A stretch of 64,000 nt of DNA from Paenibacillus ihbetae (GTDB lineage Bacteria; Bacillota; Bacilli; Paenibacillales; Paenibacillaceae): assembly GCF_002741055.1 (NCBI RefSeq), contig NZ_CP016809.1, positions 2,626,501 through 2,690,500 on the forward strand, written 5' to 3'. Below the pieces are notes generated by a model. That model saw nothing but the letters and a program-made list of their open reading frames with translations, was not told where the DNA came from and searched no databases. A program made the position numbers and the translations under genes. This document shows, piece by piece, positions 1 through 8,736 of the stretch (the stretch's first letter is position 1; every line of letters starts with the position of its first letter).

Positions 1-213
1 ATCATCAGCTTTAACAACATTTCGCTGACCGAGCTGTCGACACCACCGCTGAGCAGCGTGGACATCGGGATTTACAACCTAGGCTATACCGCTTCACAGG
101 CGCTGATCCAGTCGATCCGCCACGATGACGAGACGGTTCTGCCCCATCGCTATATCATCCCGCATCGCTTGATGATCCGGGAGTCATCGATGTACTCGAT
201 GCCGAAATCATAA
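1..213 (+). CDS. LacI-family transcriptional regulator, C-terminal fragment
   Basis: The reading frame is open from the first base and ends at TAA 211-213, so only the last 70 residues are inside the window. The text resembles the effector-binding end of LacI/GalR regulators: SSVDIGIYNLGYTASQ followed by a YIIPHRLMIRESS tail, where the family usually ends with a conserved P-x-x-L-x-x-R-x-S strand. It lies directly upstream of the beta-phosphoglucomutase and GH65 phosphorylase genes in the same direction, and a MalR-like operator lies between them, so it is inferred to be the local maltose-responsive repressor. The DNA-binding domain is outside the window and cannot be checked. Confidence 0.85.
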   Translation: MISFNNISLTELSTPPLSSVDIGIYNLGYTASQALIQSIRHDDETVLPHRYIIPHRLMIRESSMYSMPKS

Positions 214-255
214 GCCAGGCGGCTGCTTTGCCGTCAGGCCACCAACATTTTTGTA

Positions 256-290
256 AAATAAAGAAGCCCTCAAGTGCTTCCTTTATTTTT
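256..290 (+). terminator. Rho-independent terminator after the LacI gene
   Basis: AATAAAGAAGC pairs with GCTTCCTTTATT (one bulged G), followed by a T run. It separates the regulator from pgmB, so pgmB probably has its own promoter or depends on read-through. Confidence 0.65.
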
Positions 291-300
291 GACGTTTGGT

Positions 301-313
301 TCAAACGTTTGCA
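301..313. promoter_or_regulatory. LacI/MalR-type operator upstream of pgmB
   Basis: TCAAACGTTTGCA contains the 10-bp perfect palindrome CAAACGTTTG. It is very close to known MalR/LacI-family operators of Gram-positive bacteria (GCAAACGTTTGC type). It sits 43 bp before the pgmB start and just after the terminator, where a repressor would control the pgmB-phosphorylase operon. Confidence 0.6.
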
Positions 314-355
314 CTAATTCGCATTTCAACGATTTTATGCAAGAGGAGGAATTGT

Positions 356-1015
356 ATGTCACCCATCACCGCATGCTTATTCGACCTGGACGGCGTCTTG
401 GTTGATACGGCCAAATACCACTACATCGCATGGAAGCGCCTTGCCGGAAAGCTTGGATTTGAATTCACGGAGCAGGACAACGAGCGACTGAAGGGCGTAA
501 GCCGGATGGCTTCCTTGGACATCCTGCTTGAGATTGGCGGGCTTTCTCCGGATGAGGAGACCAAACAGGACCTTGCCGCGAAAAAGAACGCCTGGTACGT
601 GGAGTATATCTCCTCCATGGATGCCTCGGAAATTCTGCCAGGCGCGCTGGAGTTCATTCAGTCGCTGAAGGAGCGCGGCATAAAGGTCGCGCTGGGGTCC
701 GCCAGCAAGAACGCGATGCTCATTCTGAACAACACGGGGCTCACTCCCTACTTCGATGCCATTATCGACGGCACGAAGACCCAGCAGGCTAAGCCGGACC
801 CGGAAGTCTTCACGCTCGGCGCCCGGGAGCTTGGCGTACCGCCTGAGAGCTGCGTCGTATTCGAGGATGCCGAGGCTGGAGTCGAGGCCGCCATCCGGGC
901 CGGCATGCGCTGTGTCGGCATCGGATCCCCGGAAACCTTGGGGCGCGCCAATCTGGTAATCTCCTCACTCGAAGGCTTTACGGTGGACCGTCTGCTCGGA
1001 TTGCAGGAGACGTAA
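356..1015 (+). CDS. pgmB: beta-phosphoglucomutase (HAD superfamily)
   Basis: A cytosolic enzyme converting beta-glucose 1-phosphate to glucose 6-phosphate. Of 219 residues, as usual for the family (about 221). HAD motif I is DLDGV with nucleophile Asp10 and acid/base Asp12; it is followed by the family-typical VDTAKYHYIAWKRLA cap segment. Motif II is GSASKN (Ser115), the motif III lysine is K146 in AKPDP, and the Mg-binding acids are E170/D171 in FEDAEAG. The ATG at 356 is preferred over an in-frame upstream start because AGAGGAGGA lies 5-6 bases before it. It precedes the GH65 phosphorylase, which would release its substrate, so the pair forms a phosphorolytic maltose pathway. Confidence 0.93.
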   Translation: MSPITACLFDLDGVLVDTAKYHYIAWKRLAGKLGFEFTEQDNERLKGVSRMASLDILLEIGGLSPDEETKQDLAAKKNAWYVEYISSMDASEILPGALEFIQSLKERGIKVALGSASKNAMLILNNTGLTPYFDAIIDGTKTQQAKPDPEVFTLGARELGVPPESCVVFEDAEAGVEAAIRAGMRCVGIGSPETLGRANLVISSLEGFTVDRLLGLQET

Positions 1016-1105
1016 AGTTGCTCTCCCCCCGATCTCCGGCAGCGATCATCCATATATTTTTTGCATTAGCAACCATTTTCCTAAAATCAAAAGGAGCCGA
1101 TGATT

Positions 1106-3412
1106 GTGAAACAATATTTAAAGCTTGATGAATGGTCAATTATTGAAGAGGGCTTTGACCCGCATACGCATGAAATTTCGGAAAGTATTTTCAGTATCGG
1201 CAACGGCTTTATGGGCCAGCGCGCCAACTTCGAGGAGTCCTACAGCGGCTGCTCCCTGCAGGGCAGCTACATGGCCGGCGTATATTACCCGGATAAGACC
1301 CGCGTCGGCTGGTGGAAGAACGGCTATCCCGAATATTTTGCCAAAGTGCTGAACAGTACGAACTGGATCGGGATCGGCATAGAAGTTGACGGCACGCCGC
1401 TCGATCTGGCCAAGTGCACGGTGAAGGACTTCGTCCGCGAGCTGAACATGAAGGAAGGCTACCTCTCCCGCCGCTTTACCGCGCGTATGGAGGACGGCAA
1501 GGAATTAAAGGTGGAAGCCATCCGTTTCGTTAGCATCGTGCGCCACGAGATCGGGGCCATCCGCTACAAAGTAACGCCTCTGAACTTCAGCGGCGAACTG
1601 ACGATCACCCCGTACCTCGATGGGGATGTGAAGAACAAGGATGCCAACTATGACGAGAAATTTTGGCTGGAAGTGTTCAAGGAAGCTTCCCAGGGCTCTG
1701 CGGCGCTGACGGTCAAAACCAAAAAGCTCGATTTCCACGTCACTTCCGTCATGTCCTATGATATTGTGAAAAACGGCGAGAAGCTGAACCTGCAAGCGGA
1801 ATTGGTGGAGAAGGAAAAATATGCGGCGAACCGCCTGCGCGTTCAGATCGCTCAGGATGACGAGGTCACCGTCTATAAATATGTCGCTAACGTAACGTCC
1901 CGCAACCACGGGCTCGGCGAGCTGCTTGACGCAGCCCGTTCGGTGCTGGCGCCAGCGGCCCAGGCCGGCTTCGAGCAATTGCTCAAGGAGCAGGCTGACG
2001 CCTGGGGCGATAAATGGAAAGAGAGCGATATCGTCATTGAAGGCGATGTGGCGGCACAGCAGGCGATCCGCTTTAACATTTTCCAATTGAACCAGACATA
2101 CAGTGGCGAGGATGACCGCCTGAATATCGGTCCGAAGGGCTTCACCGGCGAGAAGTACGGCGGCAGCACGTATTGGGATACCGAAGCTTACTGCCTGCCG
2201 TTCTACCTGAGCACGGCCGATGCAAGCATCTCCCGGAATTTGCTCATCTACCGTTACAAGCATCTGGAAAAAGCAAAGGAAAACGCCAAGAAGCTCGGCT
2301 TCACGAAGGGCGCGCTCTATCCGATGGTCACCATGAACGGTGAAGAATGCCACAACGAATGGGAAATTACGTTCGAAGAGATTCACCGCAACGGCGCGAT
2401 TGCTTATGCGATTTATAACTATGTCAACTACACCGGCGACCTGTCGTACCTGGGCCAATACGGGCTTGAAGTTCTCGTGGAAATTTCCCGTTTCTGGGAG
2501 GAGCGCGTCAATTACGTGCCTGCGAAGGACCGTTATATGATTCTGGGCGTTACCGGCCCGAACGAGTATGAGAACAACGTGAACAACAACTGGTACACGA
2601 ACCGGATCGCCAGCTGGACGCTGGAGTATACGCTGGACGTACTGGCCTACGTCAAGGAGAACGAAGCCTCCCGCTATGCCGAGCTGATCGATAAATTGGA
2701 GCTCGAGGACAGCGAAACCTCCAAGTGGCAGGACATCATCAGCAAAATGTATTATCCCGAGGATCCGGAGCGCGGCATTTTCCTGCAGCAGGACGGATTC
2801 CTGGATAAGGAGCTGGTTCCGGTCAAGGAGCTTGATCCTTCGCACCTGCCGCTGAATCAGAACTGGTCCTGGGACCGGATCCTGCGTTCGGTTTACATCA
2901 AGCAGGCCGATGTTCTGCAGGGTCTGTTCTTCCTGGGCGATCGGTACGATCTGGAGACCAAGCGCCGCAATTTCGACTTCTATGAGCCGTTCACCGTACA
3001 CGAATCCTCCCTCTCCCCTTGCGTGCATGCGATACTCGCCTGCGAGCTCGGGTATCAGGAGAAGGCATACGAGATGTATTTGCGCACGGCGCGCCTTGAT
3101 CTCGACAACTATAACAACGATACGGAAGACGGCTGCCATACGACCAGCATGGCAGGCACGTGGATGTCCGTCGTGCATGGCTTCGGCGGCCTGCGCGTGA
3201 GAGACGGCGTTCTTCATCTGAATCCGTTCATTCCGGGCCACTGGGCCTCCTTCTCGTTCAAGGTGATGTTCCGCGGATCCCGCCTGAAGGTTCAGGTGAA
3301 CGATAAGGAAACGATCATCGTTAACGAGACTGACACGCCTGCCGTGCTGAACGTCAGCGGCAAGGAATACAGCATTGCCGGCCGTGGCGAGGTAAGAGCG
3401 CCGAGAGCTTGA
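1106..3412 (+). CDS. Maltose phosphorylase (glycoside hydrolase family 65)
   Basis: Inverting phosphorolysis of an alpha-glucobiose, probably maltose + Pi to glucose + beta-glucose 1-phosphate. The protein is 768 residues, a normal GH65 length. The N-terminus KQYLKLDEWSIIEEGF, the catalytic-acid motif VTGPNEYENNVNNNWYTN and the phosphate-binding HESSLSP are visible. Starting at GTG 1106 the catalytic Glu is residue 487. AAGGAG at 1091-1096 is 9 bases from GTG 1106 but only 3 from ATG 1100, so GTG is preferred; 1100 remains possible. NEYENN rather than DEYH favours maltose over kojibiose or trehalose phosphorylase. Likely co-transcribed with pgmB (90-base gap). Confidence 0.88.
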   Translation: MKQYLKLDEWSIIEEGFDPHTHEISESIFSIGNGFMGQRANFEESYSGCSLQGSYMAGVYYPDKTRVGWWKNGYPEYFAKVLNSTNWIGIGIEVDGTPLDLAKCTVKDFVRELNMKEGYLSRRFTARMEDGKELKVEAIRFVSIVRHEIGAIRYKVTPLNFSGELTITPYLDGDVKNKDANYDEKFWLEVFKEASQGSAALTVKTKKLDFHVTSVMSYDIVKNGEKLNLQAELVEKEKYAANRLRVQIAQDDEVTVYKYVANVTSRNHGLGELLDAARSVLAPAAQAGFEQLLKEQADAWGDKWKESDIVIEGDVAAQQAIRFNIFQLNQTYSGEDDRLNIGPKGFTGEKYGGSTYWDTEAYCLPFYLSTADASISRNLLIYRYKHLEKAKENAKKLGFTKGALYPMVTMNGEECHNEWEITFEEIHRNGAIAYAIYNYVNYTGDLSYLGQYGLEVLVEISRFWEERVNYVPAKDRYMILGVTGPNEYENNVNNNWYTNRIASWTLEYTLDVLAYVKENEASRYAELIDKLELEDSETSKWQDIISKMYYPEDPERGIFLQQDGFLDKELVPVKELDPSHLPLNQNWSWDRILRSVYIKQADVLQGLFFLGDRYDLETKRRNFDFYEPFTVHESSLSPCVHAILACELGYQEKAYEMYLRTARLDLDNYNNDTEDGCHTTSMAGTWMSVVHGFGGLRVRDGVLHLNPFIPGHWASFSFKVMFRGSRLKVQVNDKETIIVNETDTPAVLNVSGKEYSIAGRGEVRAPRA

Positions 3413-3513
3413 TCATTGGAGGTCCGACTGATTGTAGGACTTGCTGGCGCTTAAGACGGCACTAGGATTTACTATACCCGGCCACTGAACCATCATTACA
3501 CATTACAGACCAA

Positions 3514-3552
3514 AGAAAGACGCTCCGCCATCGATATGCGGAGCGTCTTTCT
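3514..3552. terminator. Strong bidirectional-type hairpin terminator
   Basis: A 15-bp perfect stem (AGAAAGACGCTCCGC with its complement) around a 9-base loop. The flanking A/T tracts are within the stem ends. It lies between the maltose phosphorylase gene (+) and the convergent EAL gene (-). Confidence 0.75.
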
Positions 3553-3674
3553 GTATATAAACGGATCGTTCGCCTTACCGCAGGCACGCTAGGAAAGAAT
3601 GCGTTTTGACTAAGGCTGAGACTGAGACTATGTAAAACCGTGATGATCAGGTTAAGCCGCCAGGTTAGCTTCGG

Positions 3675-4718
3675 TTAAATGAGCTGAGGCTCCGGACCGC
3701 ATGGGGGCCGGTGGGACGGCTTCCCGAATAGATATCCTTGCGACAGCTCGATTCCGATTTCCCGGCAGAAATGGAATTCCTCCCGCCTTTCAATTCCTTC
3801 GGCAAGCACCATCGCTCCGAATTCGTGGGCCATATGGGTAATGGTCACAAGCTGTCTTTGCTGGGTTGGATTCCGATCACAGCCGTCGATGAGGCTTCGG
3901 TCTATCTTGACATAATCCGGTTTCAGCTTGATCATTTGCTCCAATGTGGAATAGCCTGCCCCTACGTCATCCATCGCTACCGAAATTCCGTGGTTGCGGT
4001 AAGCCTCGAAGATCGATTGCAGATGCTCCACATCATCGACTTTCTCGGTTTCCACCACCTCGAATACGAAATCCCCGGGATCAAGCTCAAGTCGTTCAAT
4101 CGTATGAAAGGTATGGTGCAAGCACATCTGGGCGTCGTAAATCGATGACGGGAGGAAATTCACGAAGCGCTTCACGCCCTTCGGAAGCCATTGTGCGCTG
4201 GTTTCAATCGCAGACGTTCTTGCCGCTTGGTCCAGAAAAGCTTGCAAGCCGGTCTTGCGGGCCGTTTCGAACAGCTCATGCGGCTTAAACGGAATTCCGC
4301 CCTCAAGCGGACGCAGTAGAAATTCATAGGCAACAATTTGCTCGGACGGATCCACGATCGGCTGCATATAACTCGTAAATTCTTTATGTAATATAACGTT
4401 CATCATATCATAATGCTCCATCTGCAGCTCAAACCTCTGCATCGGCGTCCAAATATGCCGGGTCTTCGGAGCTTCCCCCCCGGTAACGCAGAAGGACAGC
4501 TCATTACATAGATTTCGCGGAAGGGATTGCAGACACTCCATAATGGAGATCAGATCGGAACGTTCCTTATAATTCACAGCACAACTCTCATTGTGTTCTT
4601 GCACCGTGTAGCCGTTCTGCGCAAGCAAGTGCACAAGCTCTTGCCGAGCAGGCTTCATATGAACGGTTCTTCCTTGGCCCTCAATCGGTTCAAAGGTGCT
4701 GCAATTGTCGCAAATCAT
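3675..4718 (-). CDS. EAL-domain cyclic-di-GMP phosphodiesterase
   Basis: Hydrolyses c-di-GMP to pGpG if active. 347 residues. The first ~100 residues are an unassigned N-terminal region beginning MICDNC, with a CxxC pair that could bind metal. The EAL domain (about 110-340) has YEFLLR at the EAL position, NFLPSS (metal Asn), FEVVETE, the DDVGAGYSTLEQ loop, KIDRSLI (Lys), AEGIE and GYLFGKP. The acidic residues expected for catalysis are present, although the signature is EFL rather than EAL. The start at 4718 has AAGGAGG six bases upstream. It lies downstream of, and in the same direction as, a GGDEF gene, with a 213-base gap that may carry its own promoter. Confidence 0.85.
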   Translation of the reverse strand: MICDNCSTFEPIEGQGRTVHMKPARQELVHLLAQNGYTVQEHNESCAVNYKERSDLISIMECLQSLPRNLCNELSFCVTGGEAPKTRHIWTPMQRFELQMEHYDMMNVILHKEFTSYMQPIVDPSEQIVAYEFLLRPLEGGIPFKPHELFETARKTGLQAFLDQAARTSAIETSAQWLPKGVKRFVNFLPSSIYDAQMCLHHTFHTIERLELDPGDFVFEVVETEKVDDVEHLQSIFEAYRNHGISVAMDDVGAGYSTLEQMIKLKPDYVKIDRSLIDGCDRNPTQQRQLVTITHMAHEFGAMVLAEGIERREEFHFCREIGIELSQGYLFGKPSHRPPCGPEPQLI

Positions 4719-4754
4719 GTTCGTCCTCCTTGGCAAGCTAGCTCTCACTATGCT

Positions 4755-4762
4755 TTATCGGC
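4755..4762 (-). promoter_or_regulatory. Possible sigma-D-like -10 element before the EAL gene
   Basis: On the minus strand GCCGATAA matches the sigma-D (motility) -10 consensus GCCGATAT at 7 of 8 positions, 36 bases before the EAL start. The best -35-like CAAA is 17 bases upstream, slightly longer than the usual 14-16, so this is tentative. Confidence 0.3.
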
Positions 4763-4931
4763 ATTTAGAATATGATTTCTTTGCATTTTATGGATTTCTA
4801 TCAAACTTATGACCTAATTTTACTGTTTATGCGTAATATCCGTGTTAAAAGCGACTCATGATCCAGCAAAAATCGACAATAATTGCCGATAACAACTGAA
4901 ATGCGATGACTGCGCCCAAGGAATCGCACCT

Positions 4932-6470
4932 TTAATCCGCTTTCTTATGAAGAAGCTGAAGCCGCATGGTTTGCTCCACGTCAAAATGCCACCGGGCTTT
5001 TCGCTCTTTCGCCGCATACATCGCCGCATCCGCACGGCCGATCAGCTCCTGATCATCCTTGGCATGATCGGGATAGACCGCAATCCCGATGCTCGGCGAG
5101 GTATAGATTTGGGCTCCTTCCAGCTCATAGGGGTCGCTCAGCATCGTCCAGATATCCTCCGCCATCCAGATCAGCTCCTGATCCTCTCCGGCCGGATACA
5201 GCATAACCGTAAATTCATCGCCGCCGAGCCGGGATACGATTACGCCCCTCGACTCCAGCGAATGAAGGCGCTGCGCCACCTTCTGGATCAGCAAATCCCC
5301 CGCACGGTGCCCGTACTTGTCATTCACCCGTTTAAACCGGTTCAAGTCCATATACAGCAGCCCGACGCGGAAACCGGCCCGATCCGCTTCGCTCAAGGCT
5401 TCCGACAGCCTGGCGTTAAAATAACGACGATTATACAGGCCTGTCAAATCGTCGCGGTGCGCGAGCGATTCGCTCTTCTGCAGGCTGACATGCAGCCTTT
5501 CGAACAAGCGGTCATTCTCGACCTGGATCAGGATCTGCCGGATCAAGATGAGAATGAAGCAGAGGGTCAAGCCGGTAAACAGACCGCTCCATCCCCCGAA
5601 CCGATGGGCCATCAGGGCAAACATTCCGCCAAGGACGCTGTAGGGCAGCATGTATCTTACGATCAAGGTGCCTGCCGGCCACGGGTTCTTCTCGGATAGG
5701 GATCTCCTCCCCTTCCGAGGCGGCGATTGTCCTCCCGCAAAGCCGATGAAAAATGCGGAGAGGCTGTGCAGGGGATCTACATACAGGTCTGCTCTCATAT
5801 TCATGAAGCTGTCAAGAAAGATCCGAAGGGCATCTCCCAGCACGAATGCGCCTCCGCCCAGGCATAGGAAGATAACCGACCGCTTGCGCAGCTGCCTGGT
5901 GTTAAAATACACCACCAGCGTAAAGAACATCAGTACGATTCCGCACAGCGGATAAAGCATCGCTCCCCCGGCAGACCTCCAGACGGTGTCCGTTCCGCCC
6001 GCCAGCTCCGGCTTGATGAGATACTCCCAGCCGACCGTGATCAGGGTTACCGCAACAATGACGATGTCCAGGGTAAACCGAATGCCCCGCAGCGGACCCT
6101 GCACCTGCCTAAACAAATAAATCAGAGCGCCGGCGAACAGGAATGCTTCCAAGCTCCAGAACAGGTCTGCCAGCCGGATCGAGCCGCCAAACGTCCCTCC
6201 TGCCCATTCATCACCCGCATACAGGATGCGCCCGATGGCATCGCCGGCCAATCCGGCTGCAATCAGAAGCCAAAACCTGCGAAGATGGCCTTGCTCATAC
6301 CGACTGCCGATCACCCGGATCAAATAAGCGAATGCGGCTGCAGGCGCCATAACAGCTAGTATGCGGTGAAGCATTAAAGTCTCCGGCATCCATAAGGCCA
6401 ATATCCATTGAATCAATGCGTATCCAATCGCAAGCCGAATATATAAGGAATCGGATGGAGCCGGGCTCAT
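4932..6470 (-). CDS. Membrane-bound diguanylate cyclase (GGDEF domain)
   Basis: Makes c-di-GMP from two GTP at the membrane. 512 residues. The N-terminal ~310 residues hold about eight hydrophobic segments (for example IAAGLAGDAIGRILYAG and LTLCFILILIRQILI), then a linker and a GGDEF domain (about 335-495) with DDLTGLYNRRYF, MDLNRFKRVND and RLGGDEF, so the active site is intact. The RxxD inhibitory I-site expected just before the motif is not there (SRGV occupies it). The start at 6470 has GGGAGG seven bases upstream; an in-frame ATG at 6512 lacks one. Followed by an EAL gene on the same strand: a cyclase/phosphodiesterase pair. Confidence 0.9.
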   Translation of the reverse strand: MSPAPSDSLYIRLAIGYALIQWILALWMPETLMLHRILAVMAPAAAFAYLIRVIGSRYEQGHLRRFWLLIAAGLAGDAIGRILYAGDEWAGGTFGGSIRLADLFWSLEAFLFAGALIYLFRQVQGPLRGIRFTLDIVIVAVTLITVGWEYLIKPELAGGTDTVWRSAGGAMLYPLCGIVLMFFTLVVYFNTRQLRKRSVIFLCLGGGAFVLGDALRIFLDSFMNMRADLYVDPLHSLSAFFIGFAGGQSPPRKGRRSLSEKNPWPAGTLIVRYMLPYSVLGGMFALMAHRFGGWSGLFTGLTLCFILILIRQILIQVENDRLFERLHVSLQKSESLAHRDDLTGLYNRRYFNARLSEALSEADRAGFRVGLLYMDLNRFKRVNDKYGHRAGDLLIQKVAQRLHSLESRGVIVSRLGGDEFTVMLYPAGEDQELIWMAEDIWTMLSDPYELEGAQIYTSPSIGIAVYPDHAKDDQELIGRADAAMYAAKERKARWHFDVEQTMRLQLLHKKAD

Positions 6471-6679
6471 ACATATCCCTCCCTGAAACAAAAGGTAGGC
6501 TTGGTCGTTCATGATGAATAGGTCTTTTGAATTAAAGCGTTTCCATATCCAATCATACTTTTAGCCTGAGGAAAAGTAAAGAAAAGAAGCGCCAGCAATT
6601 GGATACTCATAGGCATATAGGCCGCGCCGGGGTCGTTATTTGCGGAAGGGTCCCGGGTTGGAAGTCACCCAATTCCCAC

Positions 6680-6707
6680 TTGACACATGGGGTTTATGTA
6701 GTATTAT
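6680..6707 (+). promoter_or_regulatory. Sigma-A promoter upstream of the VOC gene
   Basis: TTGACA (6680-6685), a 16-base spacer, and TATTAT (6702-6707). The expected start near 6714 leaves a 60-base leader before the VOC start codon. Confidence 0.7.
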
Positions 6708-6773
6708 TCTTTCATATCAACGTAGCTTTGGTTACATATCTCAGCATATTTTTATGGGAGGGGTTCTTGTATT

Positions 6774-7157
6774 ATGGGACAAAGACGATTGGACCATGTA
6801 GGCATAGTTGTAAGGGATCTGGAAGCAACGATCGCTTTCTATACGAAGGTGGTCGGTCTTGAGCTCAAGGACCGTCTGACGCACACGAACGGGGTCATCC
6901 AGCTGGCTTTCCTCGGCTTTAACGGCAGCGATGAAACGGAGGTCGAGCTGATTCAAGGATACAGCGACTCCCTTCCCGCGGAGGGAACGGTGCATCACTT
7001 TGCCGTCAGCACGGACGACATCGAAGCGGAATATGCACGGGTGAAGAAGCTGGACGTTCCGCATCTGGATGAGGAAATCGTCACGCTGCCGAACGGATAC
7101 CGTTATTTCTTCGTATACGGTCCGGAAGGCGAATGGATTGAATTTTTCCAGCGCTAA
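6774..7157 (+). CDS. VOC-superfamily (glyoxalase-like) metalloprotein
   Basis: A single-domain VOC protein of 127 residues with two beta-alpha-beta-beta-beta halves. It opens RLDHVGIVVRDLEATIAFYTKVVGLE, with the first metal-ligand His in DHVGI. The other candidate ligands are the Glu in EVELIQG, the His pair in TVHHFAV and the final Glu in GEWIEFF. This ligand pattern fits glyoxalase I or methylmalonyl-CoA epimerase-like proteins. The reaction cannot be told from sequence alone. GGGAGGGG lies about 10 bases before ATG 6774, and a good promoter lies upstream. It appears to be monocistronic. Confidence 0.8.
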   Translation: MGQRRLDHVGIVVRDLEATIAFYTKVVGLELKDRLTHTNGVIQLAFLGFNGSDETEVELIQGYSDSLPAEGTVHHFAVSTDDIEAEYARVKKLDVPHLDEEIVTLPNGYRYFFVYGPEGEWIEFFQR

Positions 7158-7360
7158 CAGGTCTCAGGTTGCCTGCATATCGAGGCTGATATGGGCCGCC
7201 TGGATCACCAGGGTCTCTCGCGGACAGGGCAGAACCATTACCCGGCGGCCTATATCGGCTTGGAAATCGCCTTCAGGCATGGGCATTCCCGTACTGGACA
7301 GGTGCTTCCGGTAGGTCTATAATAACGGAAGTACAACCCGTAACTTCATAAATTCATAAA

Positions 7361-7455
7361 TACCGGGGGAGCTGGAATCGGCCGGCTGAGAGTGTATCCC
7401 ATACAGATACTGACCCTTATACCTGATCTGGGTAATGCCAGCGTAGGAAGCCAGA
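7361..7455 (+). promoter_or_regulatory. TPP riboswitch (THI element)
   Basis: The hallmark THI-box strings are present in order: GGGGGAGCTGG near 7365, GGCTGAGAG near 7384, ACCCTTATACCTGATCTGG at about 7413-7431 and GGTAATGCCAGCG at about 7431-7443. It binds thiamine pyrophosphate. It lies directly upstream of a terminator hairpin and the thiamine-precursor ABC operon, and is expected to lower expression when TPP is abundant. Confidence 0.93.
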
Positions 7456-7500
7456 GGATTGCGGCTGTTTATTAGCCGCAGTATATACTTACGCCGTCAT

Positions 7501-7528
7501 GCGCTCCGATACGATCGGGGCGTTTTTT
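7501..7528 (+). terminator. Riboswitch-controlled terminator
   Basis: GCGCTCCGAT-ACG-ATCGGGGCG (one G-U pair) followed by TTTTTT. A second small hairpin GCGGCTGTTTATTAGCCGC lies at about 7461-7479 between the aptamer and this terminator, and may be part of the switching structure. Confidence 0.8.
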
Positions 7529-7580
7529 GTTATGAAGTGAATACGGAAAATAGTAGACATATAAGGAGAGGAGAAACACG

Positions 7581-8621
7581 ATGAAACAACGTACATGGCT
7601 CTCTCTGCTGCTTGCCTGCGTCCTGCTTCTGGTCGCTTCAGGCTGCGGGGCAAGCGGCCAAAGCGGCGGCAGCGCGCCCGGCAAGCAAGAGGCTGGCGGA
7701 GAAGGAGAACAGCCGGCCAAGCTCCGCGATGTTCAATTGATGCTTGACTGGTCGGCGAACACGAACCACACCGGATTATATGCGGCCAAGGAGCTCGGAT
7801 ACTATGAGGAGGAAGGGCTGAACGTACAAATTGTACAGCCGGGCTCCGGGGGAACCGATGCGATGGTCGCTTCCGGCAACGTACCGTTCGGCATCAGCTA
7901 CCAGGAGGGCGTAACGCTGGCCCGGACGCAGGGCCTGCCGCTGGTTTCGATCGCAGCCATCATTCAGCATAATACGTCCGGATTCGCCGCACCGAAGGAT
8001 CGGGGCATCCAGAAGGCCGCCGATTTTGAAGGGAAGTCCTACGGGGGCTGGGGCTCTCCGATTGAGGAAGCCGTCATGAAATCCATCATGGAAATCGATG
8101 GAGCCGACGTTAACAAGGTCAACATCGTGAACATCGGAGACGCCGATTATTTTACGGCGGTCAAGCGGGATATTGATTTCGCCTGGATCTATTATGCCTG
8201 GACAGGCATTGAAGCCCAGCTTCGCGGCGAGCCGCTGGACATGATCTACGTGAAGGAATATTCTGAACAGCTGGATTATTATACGCCGGTCATCGTAACG
8301 AACGAGAAGCTGATCGCGGATGACCCGGAGCTTGTCAAAGCGTTCATGCGCGCAACCTCCAAAGGCTATCAATACGCGATAGAACATCCGGAAGATGCCG
8401 CGGCACTGCTGTCGAAGGCTGTTCCCGACCTGGATGCCGAGCTGGTGCTGGAAAGCCAGAAGTGGCTCAGCCCGCGCTATCAAGATGACGCGCCGCGCTG
8501 GGGCGAGCAGAAGGCCGAGGTTTGGTCCGGATATGCCGACTGGATGTTTGAGCGTAAGCTGCTGGAGAAGGAATTGGACGCGGACCGCGCGTTTACGAAT
8601 GAATTTTTGCCTGATAAATAG
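7581..8621 (+). CDS. thiY: ABC transporter substrate-binding lipoprotein for a thiamine (HMP-type) precursor
   Basis: Binds the substrate outside the cell, tethered to the membrane. 346 residues with a lipoprotein signal peptide: basic start, LLLACVLLLVASGC, lipid-modified Cys22, then a GSA-rich linker. The mature part begins VQLMLDWSANTNHTGLYAAKELGYYEEEGL, characteristic of NMT1/THI5-like periplasmic proteins, with GSGGTDAMVASGNVPFGISY after it. The substrate is inferred to be a pyrimidine precursor such as formylaminopyrimidine, from family knowledge and the upstream TPP riboswitch. AAGGAGAGGAG lies before ATG 7581. First gene of the operon with DUF77, permease and ATPase. Confidence 0.9.
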   Translation: MKQRTWLSLLLACVLLLVASGCGASGQSGGSAPGKQEAGGEGEQPAKLRDVQLMLDWSANTNHTGLYAAKELGYYEEEGLNVQIVQPGSGGTDAMVASGNVPFGISYQEGVTLARTQGLPLVSIAAIIQHNTSGFAAPKDRGIQKAADFEGKSYGGWGSPIEEAVMKSIMEIDGADVNKVNIVNIGDADYFTAVKRDIDFAWIYYAWTGIEAQLRGEPLDMIYVKEYSEQLDYYTPVIVTNEKLIADDPELVKAFMRATSKGYQYAIEHPEDAAALLSKAVPDLDAELVLESQKWLSPRYQDDAPRWGEQKAEVWSGYADWMFERKLLEKELDADRAFTNEFLPDK

Positions 8622-8736
8622 GAATAGCAAGCCCCGCGGCTTCACAGGGCTGCTTCGAATCTCATCTGCGTGAAGCTTTGCGGCCGTGCAGAGCCGTGCA
8701 GATGAGATCCACCATAAACGAAAGGACGAGAGACTC

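Noticed and set aside
1505..3241. Long open frame on the minus strand opposite the GH65 gene
   Set aside because: It is the mirror of a strongly supported gene with complete motifs, has no ribosome site, and its translation is rich in His/Arg/Leu with no family features.
7163..7320. Short frames of about 40 codons on both strands between the VOC gene and the riboswitch
   Set aside because: The plus frame from ATG 7191 has only a weak GAGG site and the minus frame from about 7285 has none; neither translation resembles a known small protein, so no gene is claimed.
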